This document shows positions 33,765-47,028 of a DNA stretch of 64,000 bases, in pieces. The stretch lies in NCBI GenBank assembly GCA_039881145.1, contig JAYKKI010000138.1, positions 1,417,501-1,481,500 of the forward strand, given 5' to 3'. The position numbers were made by a program, and so were the translations under genes. Positions within the stretch are counted from its first letter, which is position 1. Every line of letters begins with the position of its first letter. The notes under the pieces were generated by a model, which was not told the origin of the DNA, searched no databases, and was given only the letters and a program-made list of their open reading frames with translations. The stretch is from Druceiella hillmani (taxonomy: Eukaryota > Arthropoda > Insecta > Lepidoptera > Hepialidae).

Positions 33765-36700
33765 TAAATTCTCTCGTTCCACTAGCACCACCGCGCACTC
33801 TCACGATATTCTAATGGAATTATTTGCAAGTTTTGAGTTATAAAACACTCCGTTAAATTACTTACTTAATATAAGGAAGCCTTAACATAAATTCGCTTGA
33901 GAAATAACTTGAAATGTCTCATCCTCCGATCCTTCTTGACACCGCACCTCTCATACACCGCCCGCCATTCGCTAGTCTAGAAAAACATGTTTCAAAACGT
34001 GTCTGGTTAGAATCTTATGATAACGCGTATGATTTAAATTTGATAATATTTTCAGAAATAAATGAATATTTCTCCTTAAATTTACTGCTAATCGTGATTG
34101 TCTTCATATGGTCTTAATATATGGTTGTTTATTGAACAATATAAATATGATATTTGAATGAAGAAAACACAAAATATAACATAAATGAATACTTCTTTAT
34201 ATTTGATTGAATTACTTAATTGTATATGGAAGTATAAAACATAATATAAGTTATAAATATTTCAGCAATAACAGTTGAAAATACAGCTTGAAGAAAATAA
34301 TTATGAGGATGTATAATATGTGTAATAAATATGAAACAATCTTTAGTATCCATGTAATAATATAAATATTTTCTTAACTTTATACCACTTTTAACTATAT
34401 GTTAACAATGCTACAATAATATGAGTTACAAGTAATATTATAAGCCAAAATCAAGATATGAACGATAGAAATGTTTTTTTCATAATGAAAGTCACAAAGC
34501 GGGCACGTCTCTGATAAACATTTAAAAATATTTACCTTTAAATTAGGAAAACTATTTGTTAATACCCTCTACAAACTTTTTCAGGCAACTGTTCATTTTT
34601 TTCAAATGTAATTATTTTTATTTACACAAAATTTCATTAAAATTAACTTTTTTTCGTACATAATCACTTTCCACAACTTTTATGTACATGTCAGCTACTA
34701 AAATATATTAGTTAAAGAAGAATATTTAAAAAAATATATTTCCAACTAAATGAAACTACGTGATGTAGTATTACTTACACTTTCTTTAAGTTCTTTACCA
34801 CGACCTAGGTTTCGTTGTATTACAACATCTTCAGGTGGGCTATTAGCAAAGATCTTTGCTAGTAGCCCACCTGAAGATGTCGTAATACAACGAAACCTAG
34901 GTCGAAACGTAGAAGATGTTGTAATACAAACGAAACCTAGGTCTAAGATGTTGTAATACAACAAAACCTAGGTCGTGGTAAAGAACTTAAGAAAGTAGAA
35001 ATAATACTGCATCACGTAGTTTCATTTAATTGTGAATAATGAATTTCTACAAAATTAACGCCAAATATATTAAAAAATCTGTTCGTTAAAGTAAATTATT
35101 TGAGTAGTTATAAATAAATATTTAGGAAATTTATAAGCAAAACAATACTTGAACATATTCATTCTCACACTTATATCTCAAAAGTTTCCTAATAATCCTA
35201 CAACCTAATAACACTGCCTTTTTTATAATTTATTTAAGAGACGTTGATGTAATGAAGAAGATGGGATCAACGCCTTATTAATTTTATCCACCAGATTTAC
35301 CTTAAAGTAAAATGTGTCTATCTATACGTTTCCGTTTCTAGACAACTGACTGCCTTTTTATACAAACATATTTATTTCTTCTGTGAATAAGTTTAAAAAT
35401 TTCATATTATTTCAGTACCCCCCCCCCTTTTCTACGTTTAAAAAATCTTATATATTCTTTTACTAGCATCCTATTGTAAATATTTTTCTCTTAATATACC
35501 TACTTAGAATCCATCGTAAACATGTACAACACACAATGAGAATTAAATCGTATACACAATGAGAATTAAATCGTTGTATGAGCACATACTTGCCTACATA
35601 ATACGTCAGATATGGAATTAACTCATATGAGATTCCTAATATATCTACAGGAAATGGATTTCATTATTGAATTTAAAGAAAAACCATCCTCGCGAAGCTG
35701 TTCAATGAAACGTTTCAAAAGTTTCTATGCGAATTAGATTCATTAACCTTCACCCTTTCCCAGTTTTACCGTATTGGAGTTTCTCACAACACAATTTTCC
35801 ACTCTCTGGACCTATTAATATCTAATAAGGACGATTTGAATTGCATTTACCCTTCCGAACGTCAAAAATAAAATTGTTTTTGTCGATGAAAAACCGAGTG
35901 TTAATTTTAAATTTATTTCTTTATACAATAATCTGATATTAAATCGAGTAATTTTAAATATAAAGCGAGTTAATTAAAGATATAATGTTATGTTATTTTT
36001 TTTAGCGCGCCCCGATGTAATTTTATTTTACAGTACAACTTTGAAATTAGACTAAATTATTTTCAGAGTGTGTCCCGTAAAATAGTAACGACTTAGTTAC
36101 TGAAAAAAATTAAATACATACCTCTAATCAAAAGCTTTATTGACAAAAATTGTGTTGTGTACTTTGTGTACTACATACATTGTGTGTAGTTTCTTAGTAT
36201 ACGAAATAATATAATTATATTTAGTATTTGTTTTTCAAACTAAATTAATAGAAGCTTATTCTTATAATTAATAGGTCCACACGAATGTTTATACACAGAT
36301 AACTTTTGAAAGAGTGGACAATTTAGAATGTAATTTTTTATTACTTTTCCATAGTAATTAAGTTGATAAATAATATTAATTAATACTATATTATATTGGA
36401 TCTATTATAAATATAATAAATTAATTAATTTAGTATTTTTCTGATTACATGTCGTTATTTATTTCCAATGAATATCGATGTGGTATTTGCTCTGATTATT
36501 AACATTTGAAACCAAAATGAAAATTTTTGTCTTTTTAATTTTTACTTTGTTAGTTTATAATAAAGTCATAAAAATTTAAATTAATCTCTAAATTTTTAAA
36601 TAGGATTAAAAGTTTAAAATTGGTTTTCATATTTTTTTAAATTATTTTTAACAGCTTCATTTCTATTTTTAATTATAGAAAACAATATTTATATGATAAG

Positions 36701-37492
36701 GGAAATAATTAATATTTTCTTTTATTTATGGGTAAAAATTATTTTAGTCATATGCATTTTAAAAACCAAGTGGCTATTTTATCCGGTTAAAATTATTTGA
36801 AGATATAGTATTTAATTTAATATCAGGTGTGTTAAGATTTTTGTTATCTTATAAATAACAAATCGTAAAATTTTAATAAATTAAACATTCTCGTTTTTTT
36901 TCTAGCCAATATTTATTTAATTTTAATTATTGTTTACTTAACTTCAATTACTCAATGTGTTTAAAAGAAATTAATCTAAATTAACGCATAGGCTGTTCAT
37001 AAATAAATACAAGAAACATACTATATACAAGAATGTCAGGAGCACATCATAAGTTACGATTGGTTAAATGGAGAAAACCTTATAATAATTTGAAACTTAG
37101 AGTCATTTTATTAAGAAAACAATATGCCAAAGCGGGAGTTAGTCAATGAGACTTAGACAATCATGTTAGTAATAATAATATTGCTGAAATACGATAATTT
37201 TTTTGTTATTAACAATTAACAACAAGAAAAAAAATTAAGGCACATCGAACGCGGGTTGAAATAAATACACGTAGTTTAATTACCAAGTAAAAAGTTTTAT
37301 TATAATTTATACCATACTGGCTAGTGAAGATTGTAAGCGAACTCGGAAATAAAAAAGGGAAAATAATCTAACTACATCGATGGTATATCGAGAAGTTAAA
37401 AAAGTTACCAAAGTCAAGCTAATAGTCAAGCTAAAAATATTATATACTAAATTATTCTAAATAAAAGGCTGCAATAAAGCTAATAATTAGAC
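33765..37492 (+). repeat. Macrorepeat copy 5
   Basis: Opens with the block CCGCGCACTCTCACG ... TTTTGAGTTATAAAACACTC ... GAGAAATAACTTGAAATGTC, matching 7,395-7,520 in copy 2 and 37,493 and 41,757 here. Near 35,800-36,060 it carries GACCTATTAATATCTAATAA, GCATTTACCCTTCC and GAGTTAATTAAAGATATAAT, the counterpart of 4,905-5,110. The unit is shorter than in the left block and contains the foldback element at 34,747-35,028. A 21-bp direct duplication (TACACAATGAGAATTAAATCG) lies at about 35,530-35,575. Nothing in it looks coding. Confidence 0.65.
34747..35028. mobile_element. TTAA-flanked foldback element, copy 1 (MITE-like)
   Basis: About 282 bp with long terminal inverted repeats: TAAATGAAACTACGTGATG at the left and CATCACGTAGTTTCATTTA at the right, continuing inward through TCTTTACCACGACCTAGG. 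The core 34,801-34,904 is a 104-bp palindrome with two mismatches per 52-bp arm. Right of it, a roughly 35-bp module (GAAGATGTTGTAATACAA plus CGAAACCTAGGTC) is repeated in direct orientation at about 34,874, 34,912 and 34,945. A second copy lies at 59,332-59,520. There is no transposase. The TTAA edge suggests mobilisation by a piggyBac-like enzyme, but the ends do not match the CCCGGC ends of the resident piggyBac. Confidence 0.8.
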
Positions 37493-38500
37493 CGGAGATC
37501 ATAATTTCCCTCGTGTCCTTAGTGAAACAACTGCACACTCTCTGCGTGAATTCCTAATAGAGTTTTCATTAAATTGCCAACTACAAAACACTGAATCAAA
37601 TTAAATCAATGCAATGAAAACTTAATACAATTTACCCTAAGAAATAACTTGAACGTCTCATCCGCTCCCTTTTTTAAGGGTTACACCTCTCTCATATAAC
37701 CCCCCTCCCAGCCAGTGGGGGAGTTTAAAACAACCGATTTATGAAGATGCATGCAGTTTAAATGATAAAATATTTTGGAAGTGAGCGTAAATTTTAATAT
37801 TTCTCCATTCGATATGATGATAATATTTTGTTTTAGGGACTGTCGTATGCGTATCATGGGTATAAGTACCTAATTTATACGGGCTTAAGAAATTTAATAT
37901 CTCGACACATACCCGTTTATTCAATAATATCAGTTGTACGTGTGAAGGTAGGGAATACAAAAAATAACACAAATAGATACGCTTCCACACTTGATCACAC
38001 TATTAACATATTCCTAAAAATATTTTAGAAGCAACACAAAATAAAATTTCGTAAGAAATTGATAAGTAAAAAAAAACGCTTGAAGAAATGAAACATATAA
38101 ACCCCTTTAGAAATTCGATGGATGTCTATGAGAATTTTTTAAAAAAATCTCCAATATCCGCGTAATTAAATAATTACTATTTACAATTTTTTTAGTGTTT
38201 ACTGCACATAATTTTCTGTTAATAACATTAGGGTAATTTTAGCGACGGAATTATATTATTACCCAAAATCATCTCACCCATAAGACAGGCATCTCTTCCA
38301 TAAACGTTAAAGAGAAAAATCTACCTATAAATTGGAAAACAAATCTATTAATGCTGTCTGAAAATTTTCAATTTTCTCCAGGAGCAGAAGTAGCTGTTGT
38401 TTATCGTTATTTGTTCTGTTTTTAATTAAAACCAAGTTCCATCCTAACGCGTAAAATAAAAAAAATATGTGTATGTATAATTTATTTATAATACATACAT

Positions 38501-38531
38501 GCACACACATACACACACACACACACACGCA

Positions 38532-38595
<64 letters not shown>

Positions 38596-38596
38596 A
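38501..38596. repeat. Compound (CA)n(TA)n microsatellite
   Basis: CA repeats (38,501-38,534) change into TA repeats (38,535-38,596). They explain the YIYIY/VCVCVC and THTHT peptides in open frames here. Confidence 0.96.
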
Positions 38597-39795
38597 GAGA
38601 AATGTTATTTTTTCTAATCATTATTATTTCATATTATTTTCATCTTCCTTTCATCATTCGTTTAAATGAATATTCCATGACTAATATACATCATTCCCAG
38701 AAGTAACATAACATTATGAACCATCAACTGTACCTCTTCCGAAATTCATTTATTCGTCATAACACCGGCGTCTCATAAATTTTACCAGCTACACATTTCC
38801 TAAAGTATGTCTCTCCACTTATATTACCAATCAGCAAAAACCGACTGCCCTTATATATAAATGGATTTATTTCCTTTGCGAATTTGTGAACTTGATATAT
38901 ATTTCTTCCCCTTATATATAGTCGAATTAAATATCATATAATTCTGCTCTTGTTCTTTGCTTCTAATCTTGTTCTTTTGTTTAAAAATCTTTAATATTCT
39001 TTTATCAGCATTCAATTTAAAATATTTTTCAGATAATATAATATTTCTTATTTTGCACCGAGCATTAAATCTCCCTACAAACACATACTCGTAGTCGTGT
39101 ACATAATACATCACATATGTTACTTTTATACTGCTTTTAATGAGGCTACAGAAAATTTATTTTATTTACGACTTCAAAATAAAAATATTACCCTCACGAA
39201 GCAATTAAATGAATCACGCAAAAATCTGTTCATGAAATTTACTCATACTATTGTTTTTCTCAATACAATTTTCCCCCCTACGGACCTATTCGTATCTAAT
39301 GTGGACGATTTACATCACATTTACATTTCTGATTGTCGAAAGTAAAATTGTTTTCATTATTGAATGCCTGAGGTTGAACTTTACGTTATTATTACGTTTT
39401 AAAATATTTTTTTTATAAATCGAGTTACTTAAAACTTAAAGTTTGTAAATTACAAAGATAAGATTACAACATAACTTTCAGTGAGCGCAGATGTAATATT
39501 TACTTTACGGGATAATTTTCAATTAATACAAATAATATTTAGATCCTGTAAATGTTTTTTAACCTTTGTACCCTGTAAAATGTTAATTTACAAAAAATAA
39601 TAAAAATAAAAATAATAACATATGTATTCTATAGCTTTTTTCAAAATAAATTTGTTATTCAAATCAAAATAATCAATGGGTATTTACAAAAAGAATAGAA
39701 TACAAATAAACTTTTAACGGTTCCAATAATTTGAAGGTAATTTTTGAATAATTTTTCTACAGTGACGCAGTTAATATTATGTATATTTATATATT

Positions 39796-39798
<3 letters not shown>

Positions 39799-39856
<58 letters not shown>

Positions 39857-39865
39857 ATATATATA
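39799..39865. repeat. (TA)n microsatellite
   Basis: TA tract with one CT interruption near its right edge. Confidence 0.95.
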
Positions 39866-40601
39866 ATATTATATCAAGAATTATTATAAATTGATGAAAT
39901 AAATAGGGATTTCTTTCTAATAATTTTGTAATAACTTTTGGAAAAATAGATGAAATTTTATAATTTTAGAGTTTGGAATAAAATGATAAAATTTTAAAAC
40001 AACCTATAAATTTACAAGCAGCGTTAAATATAACATTTAATTATTTAATTACGCATATTAATATTTATTTTTATATTGTAATTAGAAACCTTGACAATTG
40101 AGAATGAGAAATGACTATTGGTAATTGACAAATGACAATTGAAAATTGAGAATGAGAAATTTAACATTTTCATTTTTCTTTTTATCTCTTTATAATTTAA
40201 CATCCGTTGTTCTTGTTTCATTTTAATTTATCAATATTCTTAAGTTAATTGAACGTTAACCAATTTTTTTGCTATGCAGTATGATACCATATAAATTATT
40301 TAGATTCAGTAAATGTAATTCCACCATAATTTAGTCAAAAATATTAACGCTATTATGTATAAAACTAGCGTGACCCGTGCAAAGTCTTCGCATTATTTAT
40401 TCCATTATGAAGCTCAGATGACAGATCAAACAAATATTTTACTAAAATTGACATATAGAGGCGCAAGTATCAAAAGCATTGAGCTAAAGCGCCACTTTAT
40501 TTATACGTGAGTGGATTTGAAATTAAACAAAAATTTTACCGACCGTCAATCATATTGACGTTGAGCCGTTAGATGGCAGCATTTCTGTTTTGTGTATATA
40601 A

Positions 40602-40947
40602 TTTTAATAATTAATTAATTTGCAAAAATAATAGCAATAATATTTTTTTTAATTGTGGATGCCGGTAGAGCAAGCAATTATCTATAAAATGATATATAAT
40701 TTATGTGGATTAGTTGTGAGGTTTTTTCGAAAAAGGGAGAGTAACATCTTAACCTTAGCGTATTAATATATATGTTTTAATAATTAATTAATTTGCAAGA
40801 ACAATAGCAATAATAAATTTTTTAGTTGTGGATGCCGGTAGAGTAAGCAATTATCTATAAAATGATATATAATTTATGTGGATTAGTTGTGAGGTTTTTT
40901 CTAAAAAGGGAGAGTAACATCTTAACCTTAGCGTATTAATATATATG
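40602..40947 (+). repeat. Tandem duplication, 2 x 173 bp
   Basis: The segment 40,602-40,774 (starting TTTTAATAATTAATTAATTT, containing GTGGATGCCGGTAGAG and GGGAGAGTAACATCTTAACC) is repeated at 40,775-40,947 with only a few differences. The near identity shows a recent event, unlike the old macrorepeat around it. A triplet repeat abuts its right end. The sequence just left (40,364-40,600) starts ACTAGCGTGACCCGTGC, a string resembling the ACTAGCTGTCCC start of the 20.9-kb element. Confidence 0.92.
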
Positions 40948-40970
40948 ATGATGATGATGATGATGATGAT
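40943..40970. repeat. (ATG)n trinucleotide repeat
   Basis: Nine ATG/GAT triplets directly after the 173-bp tandem duplication. Confidence 0.95.
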
Positions 40971-41756
40971 ATTAATGACGTTATGTCTCCAGAGAAACGT
41001 AATTTACTATATAAACTGTTCATGAACAAAACAAATACGAGAATAAGTATAAGCAAACTTTATACCTAACAGTCGATATCCACGGTAAAAGCTGACAAAA
41101 GAGAACTGTGTCCATAATATGAGAATAGATATCGAAAACTTCCCATTCAGGTTTCTTGTTTATTGTTTAGGTATATAACCCTAAAATAAGTTAGTTAGAG
41201 AGTTAATATTATATTTAGTACCATTTACACCTAATGCTTTTGTCATACTATATTACATGATAAATTTCAATTTAAATTAAATTGTTTTCACAAATATATT
41301 TTTTACAATTCCAATGACCAAATTATAGTAAATGTGAGATTGTCTAGTTTCAATTTTTTTTGCCAGTAAGTGCTTCTCGTATTTAATTTATATTATGACA
41401 TTCTTTCGTGTAATTTTTTTACTTAGATTTTTCTCAGCTTCAAATAATTAGTAATATTACCACCTCGGTTATTGGTATTTTTGTATATATTGAACCTTTA
41501 TATTTGAATAAGTAGAGTTACTTTTTATTTTTCCGTGAAAAACCTGTAAAAATAGAAAACTAATGGAATCACCTCAGTGTCCATTCCTTTGTCTTTGTAA
41601 TACTAAGGGTAAATTAAGTAAGAAAAAAACAATCTTCAAGGCTATAGGATAGGAAACTTGTTCAAGTACGAATTCATAAATGTAATATCAAAATAATTAG
41701 CCACACATTTATAAAATACCACAAAAAAAAAAGATGGTCACGATTCACGCCGGGTA

Positions 41757-42190
41757 TTAAAACATTCCTGTTCCCATTAGCGCGACCGCGCACTCCCGCG
41801 AGATTTTAACTTCGTTCTTAACAAGTTTTCAGCTTCAAAATATTGTGCTAAATTAACCTAATGTTACGGAACGTTAACATAATTTTGTCTGCGAAATAAC
41901 TTTGAATTAGATCAACCTCTATTCCTCCTTAGTGGCCAAACTTTTAAACATCACCCACTCTCCACAAATGAGATAATCTAAAACAACATATCTAGAAACG
42001 CAACTAGGTACTTGCGACTTCCAGTAACACTTGCGGTTAAAATGTTAAAATGTATATAGAAGATAGAGAGAATTTGAATATTTCGCCTTAAATATACTGC
42101 TCATTATGTTATAAATATACTGTTCATTTTGGGGATTCCCGAATACGAGTTAAGAGTACAAATAAATTTGAATGCATTTATGAGTTCGGA
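41757..42190 (+). repeat. Macrorepeat copy 7, left part only
   Basis: CCTGTTCCCATTAGCGCG, GACCGCGCACTCCCGCG, TTCAGCTTCAAAATATTGTG and CTGCGAAATAACTTTGAATT repeat the opening block of copies 5 and 6. The correspondence continues through ATTTGAATATTTCGCCTTAA and ATATACTGCTCATTATG (compare 34,070-34,090). To the right I no longer recognise the unit with confidence. Confidence 0.6.
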
Positions 42191-42493
42191 TACGTACTTT
42201 ATTTACAAAAAAAGAAATAAAACATAGAAGTCAGTATCAACAGATATAAGTTCTAAGCTGGTGAAATTATTAATTGGGCAAACTAAACATACACGTATAT
42301 ACATGGATATCAAAATAATGTATGTGTGTTCTTCATGAACGCCTACGTACTGTATTTACAAAAAAAAAATAAAATGTAGAAGTCAGTGTCAACAGATATA
42401 ATTCCTAAACTGTTGAAATTAATAATTGGGCAAACTAAAAATACACGTACATACATGAATATCAAAATACATAATTGTGTGTTCTTCGTGAAC
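42191..42493 (+). repeat. Tandem duplication, 2 x 150 bp
   Basis: The segments 42,191-42,340 and 42,344-42,493 share TACGTACT, GAAGTCAGT, CAACAGATATAA, TAATTGGGCAAACTAAA, ATACACGTA and GTGTGTTCTTC in order, with more differences than the 173-bp duplication. It is therefore a separate, older event. Confidence 0.88.
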
Positions 42494-45400
42494 TTTATCA
42501 TTTTTAACCGATTTCACTCAAATTGTTGAAACTCTCTTCTTGTTAGTAACAAATCTTAAGGAAATAATTGCATTAATCCCGTGGCAGTGGGAGTAGAAAT
42601 GGGAAATTGATAAAGGCTGTGTAACGCCAGATAAGTTACTAGTTACAAAAAACAAAGTTATTAACGGCAAAACAACAATACACTCGTACATATGAATGCG
42701 TCAGCTTCAAAGATACACGTAATACATTGCGTGTAGCAGTCGCCGTTTTTTCACGTTATACTTCATTAGTCTCGACACAAATTGACAGAGAAATGGAGTC
42801 ACCGTGCATTATAGGCAGTCCACGTAAATATAAGTACTGTTTTACGCTTGAAAGAATTTAGATATTTTTTAAGTTATTTTGTTAAACATAAAATGAAAAC
42901 TTTTTTCTGTTTCCTATTTCTTCGACATTTGTTATGGTAATGTTCTAATATCTCTTATTTCGAAAAGTTTTAATATTGCTTATATTCATGTCGAAAATAT
43001 TCCGTGGAAATATTGTGTCTCATACTATTTGTCAGTAAGTCTCTTTGCCACAAATAAATATACGAGAGATAGCGTGCACAAATCTTTCGCCGTACCTACG
43101 TTCCGAACAGATCTATATCATGGTTCCCCACTCATCACATCCGAATGTGACATATCTTAATGAGCACATCCGAATGTGACATATCTGCAATATGTGGGAA
43201 TCTGTTCAAGCCTTATTGTGTTAAATTATTGTCATTATATTTAATTTATTTATGCGTTAAACTGTCCTTTGTTTATTTAGCGTATTCGCAAAAGTGTGCA
43301 AACTCGCACGTTTTCAGTATCAAGTCAAGTTACTTATTTATTAATATAATTAATTAGCGGTACTTAATATAACCATCGTTATAGTTTTCCTACAACGTTT
43401 ATTTACGCTTTCAAGTTCACTAGTCTCAGAAATATAGGGCGATGGGACATATTTCTTACATATTTTTTTATATATCTCTGATGATATCCATTGATATGAG
43501 ATATCCATTGATACCTACTTAAATTAGGAAAAAAATATTTTTGAGAGCATCACAATTTTACGTTCCAAACGATACATTCACTCTAAATATAATTGTAACA
43601 TTTCTGTTTTGCCGTACATTAAATTTCTGTCCCTAAAATTTGGACATTAAAATATTTATGGGTTAGCTATTGGGATATTTACAGGTTAATATGTTTGGAA
43701 CAAATGTGATTTAGTACCAGAAATAACTTGACAATTTTTTTGTATGATATAAAAGAATATACATTAAACGACTTATTTAAAAAAATCTGCAGTTGGCGAT
43801 TATTTATAATGAAACAATAATTTTTAAAAACACTCACAAGAACTATGTTCAAATGTTTATATAAATTGCCTATTTGTCAGTAAATTCACAATAAACTTAT
43901 CTCTATACATTATATTCTTAACACAAAGGAATAAATGTAAATTAATGAAATTAGATAATTAGAAACCAATATTTAAATTGTTGAATAAAATATCATTTCT
44001 AACAATTTCTTTAAAATGAAAAAAAAAAGAAAACAAAATTATCTATTATGCCTACTTGATATGTTTCACTATCTATAAAGCTTTAATTTATAGTTTTTTT
44101 TTAATTAGTAGCTATCATCTAATATTTTTGCTATAGCAATAAAATTTTAAGTATTATAATTATGGTCGTTAATTTTTTTAATTTATATTCATAGTATAAT
44201 ATTTATCAAAAAAAAGACATATGTAACTAAAAAAAATATATATAACAAAAAAAATATTTATTATAAATATTTCGCATGAAGAAGAAAACTCCAGCCCAGC
44301 CCAGGGCTAGGCTCGTCTGGGTTAAATTTAGATAATCAACAATAAATTATATCAATACTAACATTTTTAACGTCAATTAAATTAATAATACAATGTATAT
44401 GATAAAAAAAATAATACGTAAATTTAAAATATATCTAAAATTTAGCCAACTATAAAATAAAATAATGTCATGTCAATGCCATAAAATATATTACAAATAT
44501 ATAAGCCAAATGCAAATTTTATTTTTCCTCGAATATTGGTACCATATAAACAACATGTAACTGTTGAAATTGACAGTTTCAAAAAAAACATTCAAGCTTG
44601 ATAATTTCGTTATCTTGTATTTGTATTATAAAAGTTAATAATTTATAAGATATTTCGCTTTTAATTATGTGATAAGAGTTCAGTGATACAACTGTAAAAA
44701 AGATTCCCTCGTGCACAACATTATTAGTCGAGAAATGTTTGGAATTGATTTTTTTATAATGAAAATTTGTGAGCTGCACATTTTTTTAGATATGTCATTT
44801 TATTGTGATTTCTTTATTGTGATATAAAAAAAATTGTCAAAATATTCCTGGTACTAAACCGCATTCATGCCATATGCTTTAGTACTAAACTATTTAAAGT
44901 CTCATGTGGGAAATTATATAATCGTTTGTTTTTTCGTTTTGAAATACGAAAATCTAAAAATTAGAATATACTAAATATTTTTGTTTATATAATGAGATGA
45001 AAAAGTTGCTGGTAAATATAAAATAAAATATTGTTTAGATTAATTTAAAGTATATGGTTGAAAAGCTAAAGTGGAAGAGCTTTTCAGGTTTACTCGCATT
45101 ATTGTTAAAAATGTTATATTTAAAAGCTTGTGATTTTTCAAATGTAAAGATTTTAACTTTTATTTTACACCACTTAATTCAATTTTACATCTTCGTAGTG
45201 ATGTATAGTATAATTCGATAAATACATTCGTGGTATACTTATATGAAGTGAGAATCTAGTACAACGGAGTTCATTTTATATAACATGAATTACCTGTGTG
45301 AATAATAAATACATATTTTGTTACCCGTGAGAGCACTTCTTTATTTATTGCCAATTTTTCGTCTCTTTCGAAATTAATTTATTCATTGCTATTTTGGCTC

Positions 45401-46958
45401 ACCATTATTCTTCTCATATCAACCACCATCTTTGTACCATTTTTATTTGCGGAGATATAAAACTGAATAATAACATAGGTTCTAACTTTTACCCAAATTC
45501 TTTTATTCCAGTGGGGAAAACAATTATTTGCGTTGGGGTTTATTTTTTAATGCCTTCTGATATTTTGTAATAAGTAGGTATATAAATAAAATTACAACAT
45601 TAAGTTTTCGTAATGAAAAAGATAACTTTACGCAATTAAGATGAAATTATTTTTATTTTAACCAATGCACGTTTTGTAGTTTACTTCAAAATACTTAAAA
45701 ACAAGATGACTTTTGTGGGGAATTAATACAATATTATTCACTTACTGTGTGAAGTTAATGTTCACTGCCTTATACATAGCGAATTCATTTTTTTAATTTT
45801 TAGATAAACAATTGTAATCTCCGATAAGTGTGTTCATCTCAAGCACACAGTCTATACATATGTAAAATCAGATGGAGCCAATTGAGTTATTAGGCCGAGA
45901 AACCTAGATTCCTGTTCGTTATATTACTAATTGAGATTATTTTAATTAATAAAAGTTTTCAGCAGGAGCATAATCAACGCAGTATCAAAACGTGACCAAT
46001 GTAATTGTCGGATAGTTTATAGGGAAATAAATATTAAAATTATTTTTATGAAACGATTGCTATTTTATTATATAACTCAAATAAAATATTTACAAAAAAC
46101 GATATGAAATAGAATTTTACTGAAAAATGAAAGAGTAATTTGAATAATGTGAAAACTCTGTCATTGGGAAATGCGTTATGGTTATATTGCAAACCACGAA
46201 TTGGGGCGGAACGATAAAATGCCTTTTTGGATATGACGGATTAAATCGAGCGCTACGATTCTCACCCCCTTATATTTGTACATATTTAAATGTCGAGTAC
46301 ATTAATATGTATACGTAATATCGTTCACTGTAGATATTATACTCTCCATAAAGACGGTGCTTGCGTATTCGCTGTTTGTGGAGTGGATTACTTTTTTACT
46401 ATATAAATGTAAAATACCGTATATTATGCATAAGACACTTTCAAATACAGGGCGCATCGATCTTCTCGCTTTGTGAAATGACCTTAATCGATCATTACTA
46501 ATAAATCAATGATCATAGATATATATTGATTAAGAAATTTTCTATGCATTCATTACAACAATAAAAGTTTAAAAAATGTGCGCATATTATGTTACATAGA
46601 AAGAAATTATTAATGGAACTAAAAACTAGTTAGATAACAAAAGGAATTAGTTTATGAAATATTTGTTTCCTTTTCTATTGTTTAATCGGTTTGACCAGGT
46701 ATACTGCATAAATTGTTAAACGAATTTAAAGAAAGCGTACCAGGATTTTTGGCCTATATGCATTTACCTGCCAGTATAATTGTTTACTTGTTTATTTTTC
46801 TCACGTCACTTAAAACCGTTTGTTTATATTTGCGTAAAATTCGAACATGATGGGATTAACAATTTACTATAGTATATACAATTTAATATAGTAAGATAAA
46901 TATATCTTACTATCACTAACAAGTTACTAAACCTAGCAAGTAGTCCAAAAGAGCTAAG

Positions 46959-46959
<1 letters not shown>
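42494..46959. other. Gene-free AT-rich stretch
   Basis: No gene supported. Local direct repeats of about 22 bp (CACATCCGAATGTGACATAT at about 43,136 and 43,165) are visible. A short GC-rich island, CCAGCCCAGCCCAGGGCTAG, at about 44,292 stands out from the AT-rich background. Frames at 43,160-43,357 and 44,579-44,779 have no recognisable domain. Confidence 0.4.

Positions 46960-47025
<66 letters not shown>
46960..47025. repeat. (TA)n microsatellite
   Basis: Uninterrupted TA tract of about 66 bp. Confidence 0.97.

Positions 47026-47028
<3 letters not shown>

Larger units (their letters stand above)
37493..41756 (+). repeat. Macrorepeat copy 6
   Basis: Begins TAATTTCCCTCGTGTCC ... CTGCACACTCTCTGCG ... 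CTACAAAACACTGAATC, the same opening block as copies 5 and 7. The block at 38,235-38,340 (ACCCAAAATCATC ... ACAGGCATCTCTTCCATAAA) matches 34,440-34,560. The stretch 38,740-39,350 (CTGCCCTTATATATAAATGG, GGACCTATTCGTATCTAAT) matches 35,155-35,880. At 39,480-39,530, CAGTGAGCGCAGATGTAATA matches the GTTGAGTGCTGATGAAAATA block of copy 2. This links the second array to the first. Two microsatellites and a tandem duplication lie within it. Confidence 0.65.

Noticed and set aside
34866..34900. Hammerhead-ribozyme-like core (CTGAAGA ... hairpin ... CGAAAC) in the foldback element
   Set aside because: The CUGANGA and GAAA elements are present, but an extra U precedes stem II and I could not find a stem III partner or a proper cleavage triplet. 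The similarity is probably coincidental or only a distant relic.
34746..34964. Mirror-image open frames on both strands containing FRCITTSSGGLLAKI
   Set aside because: Both strands give the same peptide because the DNA is a palindrome; they are by-products of the foldback element, not genes.
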